Assembly (NCBI RefSeq): GCF_036669915.1 | Contig: NC_089320.1 | Coordinates: forward strand, 15,787,874 to 15,851,873 | DNA length: 64,000 nucleotides | Direction of reading: 5' to 3' | Source of the DNA: Pocillopora verrucosa | Lineage: Eukaryota > Cnidaria > Anthozoa > Scleractinia > Pocilloporidae | Shown: positions 58,601 to 64,000 of the stretch, in pieces | Layout: each line of letters begins with the position of its first letter | How positions within the stretch are numbered: position 1 is the first letter of the stretch | Notes under the pieces: model-generated | What the model saw: the letters and a program-made list of their open reading frames with translations, nothing else | Databases searched by the model: none | What the model was told of the DNA's origin: nothing | Translations under genes and position numbers: made by a program

Positions 58601-58900
58601 TTAATAATTAAATTTAGTTTTCTATGGTTTCTTCAAAAGAAGCACACGTGGATGATTTTTTTGGAAGGCATCCCATTTTGTTGACAGTAACCATAAGTGT
58701 TATGACACACAATGATTATTGATTTCACATGGATTTGCATAACTTATGCAGCATTTTCAAGGTAGTGAATATTTTCTTTACTTTTCAATGACATTTGATT
58801 TAGTTAAGAATCATTCCCCTACTCACTATGGCAGATAATTTTATATTTAAGGTAAACTTGTTACGGTAAATCAGTGGCTATGTTGGGACTGATCATGTTA
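55617..58900. other. no gene confidently recognised upstream of the EVH1 exons
   Basis: Very AT-rich. A 112-codon frame (57812-58150) has a possible donor (AAG then GTTAAG at about 57998) but no family match. The first exon and promoter of the EVH1 gene should lie here or further left; neither was identified. Confidence 0.4.
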
Positions 58901-58927
58901 CATTTGTGTTGTATAGTTCCCTTGCAG

Positions 58928-61900
58928 AAGTTAATACCTTGTCGTCAGATGATGGTCCTTTGAGATGGGTCCCTGTGGTAGAAAGTGTGATACCAATTAC
59001 CATTCACAGAAAGAAGGTAAAAATAATATTGATATTGTATTTACATAACACATTACTATAAGTACTTGTGTGCTTCATAACATGTTGTGGGGGGCTTTGG
59101 CCAGACTGTATGTGGCAGTTGATAAAGTAAAGGAGGACAATTTTGCAGATGCCTCTAATTTTAGAATCACTCTAGCCACCTTGTCATCTGGGGAATACTA
59201 GTGGAGCTAACCTCATGGCAGTAATGTATCTTGCCTCATGAATTTTCATGAAAGATGTTCATTGGATTTTGCATTTTTCACTTGTCTGTTTGCATTGTTA
59301 TAAATAACATGCTTATTGTATTTGCTTGTATGGGTGTCTGTCTTGTGAGAGGAATTGGTTTTGTTCTGTAGGTGGAAACAGGAGATGTGTTCCTTGTAAC
59401 AGCATTGATGAACAATGAGACTGTCTTTAGTGCAGAAATAAACTTGAATGGTTAGTATGATTGTTTAATTCTGGTTCATTAGAAAAAAAAGTGGTAAATT
59501 TATGCATTTTATGAGGAAAGGACTTCCCTTTTGATTGTACAAAAATAATCATCTCTAATTCTGAAAGTAATCTCAAAATAGTGCCTTTTCCCTTTAACTG
59601 GGACACTGATTCAAGTGTTGATTCACATCTACATCTGCCTGTTTGTGCTATTTTCATGAATTCTGGTAGACTTAATGTGAGCATCAGGTGAGGTGTTGTT
59701 TGCAAGGGTCGTATCATTATTTCTAAAGAGTAAAGCTATCTACATGGATAAATTCTCTTCTGATTTGGAAAATTCTGCATGAATCAATTCACTGCTTAAT
59801 GAAGATTTATCAGCAGTTAGTGACCTATTCAATTCAACTCTTCAATCTGTAATGGATCATCATGCTCCCATTGTCCGTCGATCCATTACCTTTTGCCACC
59901 ATGCTCCTTGGTTTACAGATGAAATTAAGGCTGCTAAGAGAAAGAGGAGAAGGCTGGAAAGACAATGGCATACTGATAGGACTAATGCCAAGCATCAGTT
60001 GTACACAGATCAGTGTTGTGTTGTAAATGACTTGACCTGAAATGTGAAAGAGGCCTACTGCTCATCATTAATTGAGGCCAATCATGGAAACCAGCAAAAG
60101 TTGTTTCAAGTGATTAATACTTCATTATACAGAAAACCTCTCACTCTGAACAGTTCAACTCCTTCTTTACCAACAAGATACCACTTATAAGGGAAAGTTT
60201 ACCTGCATGCAGTCCTAATACTTCAAATCTACCCCCAGAGAATTCCACTACCCTGTGTCCCTGTGAGCTTGTGATCTTCCAACGTGTCTCTACTGAATAC
60301 ATTGCTAATCTCATTAGGTCAATCAAAGTTAAAACCTGTGCTCTGGATCCTCTGCCAGCTTCTGTCTTAATAAACTTTGTTGCTAGTAATTACTGACATA
60401 GTGAATTGTTCTTTAGAGGGGGCTTTTATGCCTAATACACTTAAGTGTGCTATGATTACTCCACTTTAAAAGGAGTCTAGCTTAGATCCTGAAGAACTTT
60501 CATCCATTGTCTAATCTTCCATTTATTTCCAAATTAATTGAGAAGACGGTTGTGGCCTAACTTATGTAGTATATTGATAAGAACAATCTCCGTGAAAAAC
60601 TTCAATCTGCCTATAAGAAACTGCATAGCATTGAGACCACCCTTTTGAAAGTACAGGATGACATATTGCAAGCTGTGGACAATGGTGGCACCGTAATTTG
60701 GTTACTGCTTGATTTATCTGCAGCTTTTGACACTGTTGACCACAGTGTACTACTCCACAGATTGAAGATGCGATTTGGTATCAAGGGAAGGGTCCTCATG
60801 TGGTTCAAATCCTACATGGCTGGCTGGAATCAATTTGTCTGCCTGAATGGAACTAGTTCCAGCATGTCTGATCTATTTTATGGTGTTCCTCAAGGTTCTG
60901 TTCTTGGCTCTATTTTATATCTTTTGTATATGTCTCCTCTTGGTGAAGTTACAAGAAGGCATAATATGAAATATTATTTCTACACAGAGGACTCTCATAT
61001 TTATTTTTCGTTCAACTCTGATTTGTCTGTAATTGTGCCAAGAATTGAAGTATGTTTACATGATATTGTGACATGAATGTCTTTGAACAAACTTAAACTT
61101 AATGGTGACAAGACAGAGCTTTTGGTCATAAGATCGCAATATCATCCAGTCTCTCAGCTCTTCTCTTTCACAGCGATTGATGGTTAAGTTATGAATCCCT
61201 CTCACACTGGCAGCAACATAGGTGTTATTTTTGACAATAATTTGAACATGGAACAATGAGTGGCTGCCATTTGTAAATCCACATTTTTTTAACAATTGTA
61301 ATATTTCTCATATTAGGAAGTTCTTGTCAGCTGAAAGCACCAAAATTTTAGTACATGCCTCCATAATGTGTAGATTGGACAACTATAACTCTCTGTTATA
61401 TGGACTTCCAAAATTCTTAATTCGTAGACTTCAGTTAGTTCAGAACTGTGCAATATGTGGATCTAAATATGACTGCATTACTCCATTACTGAGAGAACTA
61501 CACTGGCTTCCCATAAAGCAGAGGATTGTTTTCCTACTGTTGACTTTTAAACCTCTAAATGATTTAGGTCCTAGCTATATTCATGATTTGTTGCAAACTT
61601 ACGAGCCTTATAGGAATTTACAATCATCAACCAGGAACTTTTTAGTGACACCTAAGGTTAAAATTTTATGGTGATCATGCTTTTTTCAGTCTGTACCCCT
61701 AAACTTTGGAATAATCTTCCAGAGCATATAAAATGTAGTTTAAATCTTACATCTTTTAAGAAAGACTTATCTTTTTAAGTGCTATTTTAATTTGTAGTTT
61801 TACTGTAGTATTTTTTGAATTTATTATTTACTAAGTTACTGCTTTAAACATTTTATTGTAAAGCGCCTTAGAGCTCTAGAATAGGGCACTATAGAAATTT

Positions 61901-64000
61901 TTGTATCACTATTATCTAAACCTTCACCCTCTTCCTTTTGTTGCTTATTACATTTCTTGTTACTTGACAACATTACAGGTAGAATATTTATGAGAGAAAT
62001 CCTGGATATTGTAAGTGTTTGCATGTAATATTAATCTTATAACTTTAAAATTTAAAAACTTTTTCAGAAATTCGGCTCAAGAAGACATCTGAGTGTTTTG
62101 TGCAGTGGAGAAATCGTAAATCAAGTAAGTATTAATTAACAGTAATTTGAAAAATTGCCTCTCTAACATGGTTACCTATTCATTATGAGTGATATCTTTC
62201 AATTGATGTTGTTCAATGTAAAAATAATGTTAACCTGAGAATTTTGGAAATTTATTGTAATCTATTTTTCCTCTCAGCAAAAGCATGTAAAATAATGTAT
62301 CATGAAGTGATATGATTACTGACCTTTTATACACTGTGAGATCAATCATGCTCTAATCTTGGAATGCTTTTTTTTTAATCTAATCTAGATATGCTTTTTT
62401 TTAATTTTACTAAATTTACAGAGAGTCATGCATGGGGACTGAACTTTGTATCAGAAGAAGAAGCTCAGAAGTTCTTAGATTTTTGCAGTGTATGTGTCAT
62501 TGTTCCGAATATCTGTCCATGAGAGTATGATATTTTAGGTTACATATGTCACCTTTTTATCTCTGTAAGTAATCATTTACCAAGCAACAATCTAGTGGCT
62601 GGTAAAGAGTATTCTTTTATATATTAATCATTGTTGCATTGAACATAAAAACAATTAGGTATAAATAATTGTTGATGTGAAAACCAGTGTCATCATTATT
62701 GATTGGATGTACTGTAAATATAGCCATAGTTTTCTCTGAACAATGTGTTGTGTTGCTAATAGCCTGGACGGGTGCGTTCCACATCAACCACATCATCATC
62801 AAATCTATCACTGACCAATCAGCCAAAATCAGGTGGACAGACCAAGGTATCTTCTTGTTTCTTTTAGCTTTGTGATTGTGGGTTTTTTTTTTGTTTTTTT
62901 GTGAAAGTTGGCTCAGGTTTTTTTCAGTCAAAGTCAAATCACTACAATCCACAAGCAGTGATGGCATTTAGAAGCTTTCAATAAATTAATAGAAATGTTA
63001 TTCCTAACTCCGATCAAATTATTTAAACAGCTTCCAAAGCAAAGAAAAGGCAGCTAAAAATGAAGTGTTTTTGTGTTGTCACTTCAGTTTTCAATACTTA
63101 TCCCATAAACTCCCAGAAGTGATAAACATGTAACTTCTCCCTATTATATTCCATACATTATCCAGAAAATTAAATGGGTGATGAAAATACTCAACTTACC
63201 AGGAAGAATAAAGGGGGTAAGTTTCTAGAGAAACTGTGGTGCCTTGCTGGTGGGAGAGGATAGCAGGGTAATTAAGTATTATCAACTGAGTTGATAACAT
63301 AAATTGGCCACCATAGAGTTTTAAAGCTGACATTTTGAGCTTAGCCCTTTTTCATTTGCTCTTACAAAGGGCTAATGCTCAAAACATCAGCTTTAAAACT
63401 CTTTATAGTGGCCAATTTATGTTACCAACTCAGTTGATAATACCTATTTACCCTGTTATCTGGAAGAAGTTGTTCTCTTGATCTGACAACAAATTCTTGT
63501 GACTACTTTACAAGGAAATGTGTAGCAGCTATAGGGAAGAATTAACAATTAGATCTTGGGAGTTTAAAAAAGCTTGATGGTAGCAATCAAAGTCCTTAAG
63601 AAGTCTTCATACTTTGTCATGGGCTATTATAATAACTATAAAAATAACTCTGTGTTTTCTTCACTTGCAGTTACAATCAAGGAAAGATAGCCAAGGGAGT
63701 TCTGATACACCAACAATCCAGATTAATGACACTGATTTAAAAAACAAATCTCCAATCAATGGTACTCTCTGTAATAACATTGGTGACCACTACCAGTCCA
63801 GCAGTACCCTTGTAGCTACAGAAACACATACTCCTATCAGTTCTCGCACAAGTACACCAATACCCCGTTTACAAAGCAATGGTGACCCTGACAGTGGATT
63901 TGGCATGGAAGATGTTGGTAGTGATTCACTTGACTCTCGTAATATGACACATATTTCACCTTCTCATGAAAACCATCTTTCTTCACGCTTATCTGTTGCC
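58928..64000 (+). CDS. EVH1/WH1-domain protein, 5' part (first exon not found; runs off the right edge)
   Basis: Exons seen: about 58928-59016 (start could be 58917, two acceptors are possible), 59372-59450, 62068-62124, 62422-62489, 63671-64000+ (phases agree). Together exons 1-4 give an almost complete EVH1 domain, the fold that binds proline-rich ligands in actin or synaptic scaffolds: VNTLSSDDGPLRWVPVVESV, then VIPITIHRK, VFLVTALMNNETVFSAEINL, SECFVQWRNRKS and WGLNFVSEEEAQKFLDFCS. The Trp of RWVP, the FVQWR block and GLNF are conserved EVH1 features, closest in style to Ena/VASP and Homer. The last exon is a Ser/Thr/Asn-rich linker (SSRTSTPIPRLQS, DSGFGMEDVGSDSLDS). The subfamily cannot be decided without the C-terminus. 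A degenerate LINE fills the second visible intron. Confidence 0.78.
59790..61920 (+). mobile_element. degenerate L2-like LINE in an EVH1-gene intron
   Basis: Plus-strand fragments in order: HHAPWFTDEIKAAKRKRRRL (linker after the endonuclease), LLDLSAAFDTVDHSVLLHRL and GVPQGSVLGSILYLLYMSPL (reverse transcriptase), YFYTEDSHIYFSF, where the family Y-A-D-D active site has become YTED, LNGDKTELLVIR, and LHWLPIKQRIVFLLLTF. Stops and frameshifts are frequent. The 3' end GTAAAGCGCCTTAGAGCTCT, followed by CACTATTAT, is typical of L2-type tails. It is dead and 5'-incomplete. Confidence 0.85.
63097..63570. repeat. AACTCCCA-family MITE-like element split by a Penelope-like tail
   Basis: The left half (AAACTCCCAGAAGTGATAAA ... 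CTTACCAGGAAGAA) and right half (TGGAAGAAGTTGTTCTCTTG ... TAGATCTTGGGAGTTTAA) together make one complete element with inverted ends. The insertion occupies 63209-63460. Confidence 0.8.
63209..63460 (-). mobile_element. Penelope-like element 3' tail, copy 3, folded back and nested
   Basis: Plus view starts TAAAGGGGGTAAGTTTCTAG and ends TTTACCCTGTTATC. Its second half (AACATCAGCTTTAAAACTCT onward) is the reverse complement of the first (GTTTTAAAGCTGACATTTTG). GGAAGAA lies on both sides (63202-63208 and 63462-63468), a likely target-site duplication. Confidence 0.75.

Overview
This is a eukaryotic nuclear window, almost certainly from a hexacorallian cnidarian and most likely a stony coral. The evidence is an Antho-RFamide neuropeptide precursor (16 copies of QGRFG), which is an anthozoan hallmark. 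AT-rich DNA, short exons with GT-AG introns, and dense interspersed repeats (Penelope-like, L2-like LINE, piggyBac, Mutator-like MITEs, a tRNA-derived repeat) fit this. The host species cannot be fixed from the sequence. Spliced gene models were built by hand from reading frame, splice sites and family resemblance; intron phases agree at every junction reported.

Layout. (1) 1-7.4 kb, minus: N-terminal half of a NOX4-type NADPH oxidase (12 exons, 316 residues seen), running off the left edge. Its introns hold a tRNA-like repeat and several copies of a dispersed repeat. (2) 8.6-9.5 kb: 5'-truncated LINE ORF. (3) 10.5-19.6 kb, minus: complete WTAP (8 exons, 431 aa), with a dead piggyBac copy in intron 4. 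(4) 20.1-23.4 kb, plus: complete RWDD1 (6 exons, 225 aa), head-to-head with WTAP, 479 bp between start codons. (5) 23.7-24.6 kb: tRNA-like tandem array with a perfect 185-bp-arm palindrome at its left end. (6) 27.2-28.1 kb, minus: Antho-RFamide prepropeptide (312 aa), followed upstream by about 7 kb with no recognisable gene. (7) 35.4-39.1 kb, minus: complete COMTD1-like membrane-anchored O-methyltransferase (6 exons, 260 aa). (8) 40.3-41.7 kb: direct duplications around a Penelope-like GIY-YIG endonuclease remnant. (9) 41.7-51.1 kb, minus: complete PAAF1, a WD40 proteasome-assembly/inhibition factor (12 exons, 414 aa); its first intron carries a TIR element with perfect 10-bp target duplications and a LINE nested inside. 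(10) 51-58.9 kb: no recognisable gene; a second TIR element with 10-bp flanking repeats carries a 50-bp minisatellite. (11) 58.9-64 kb, plus: 5' part of an EVH1/WH1-domain protein of unresolved subfamily, running off the right edge, with a degenerate L2-like LINE in one intron.

The genes are unrelated housekeeping or signalling genes, not an operon or cluster: H2O2 signalling (NOX4), mRNA m6A writing (WTAP), ribosome-associated GTPase partner (RWDD1), neuropeptide signalling, small-molecule methylation and proteasome regulation. The most unusual content is the repeat biology (palindromic tRNA-like array, nested Mutator-like elements, duplication around a Penelope remnant) and two gene-level points: a conserved NOX4-type E-loop in an anthozoan, and non-amidatable YWKGRF repeats in the RFamide precursor.
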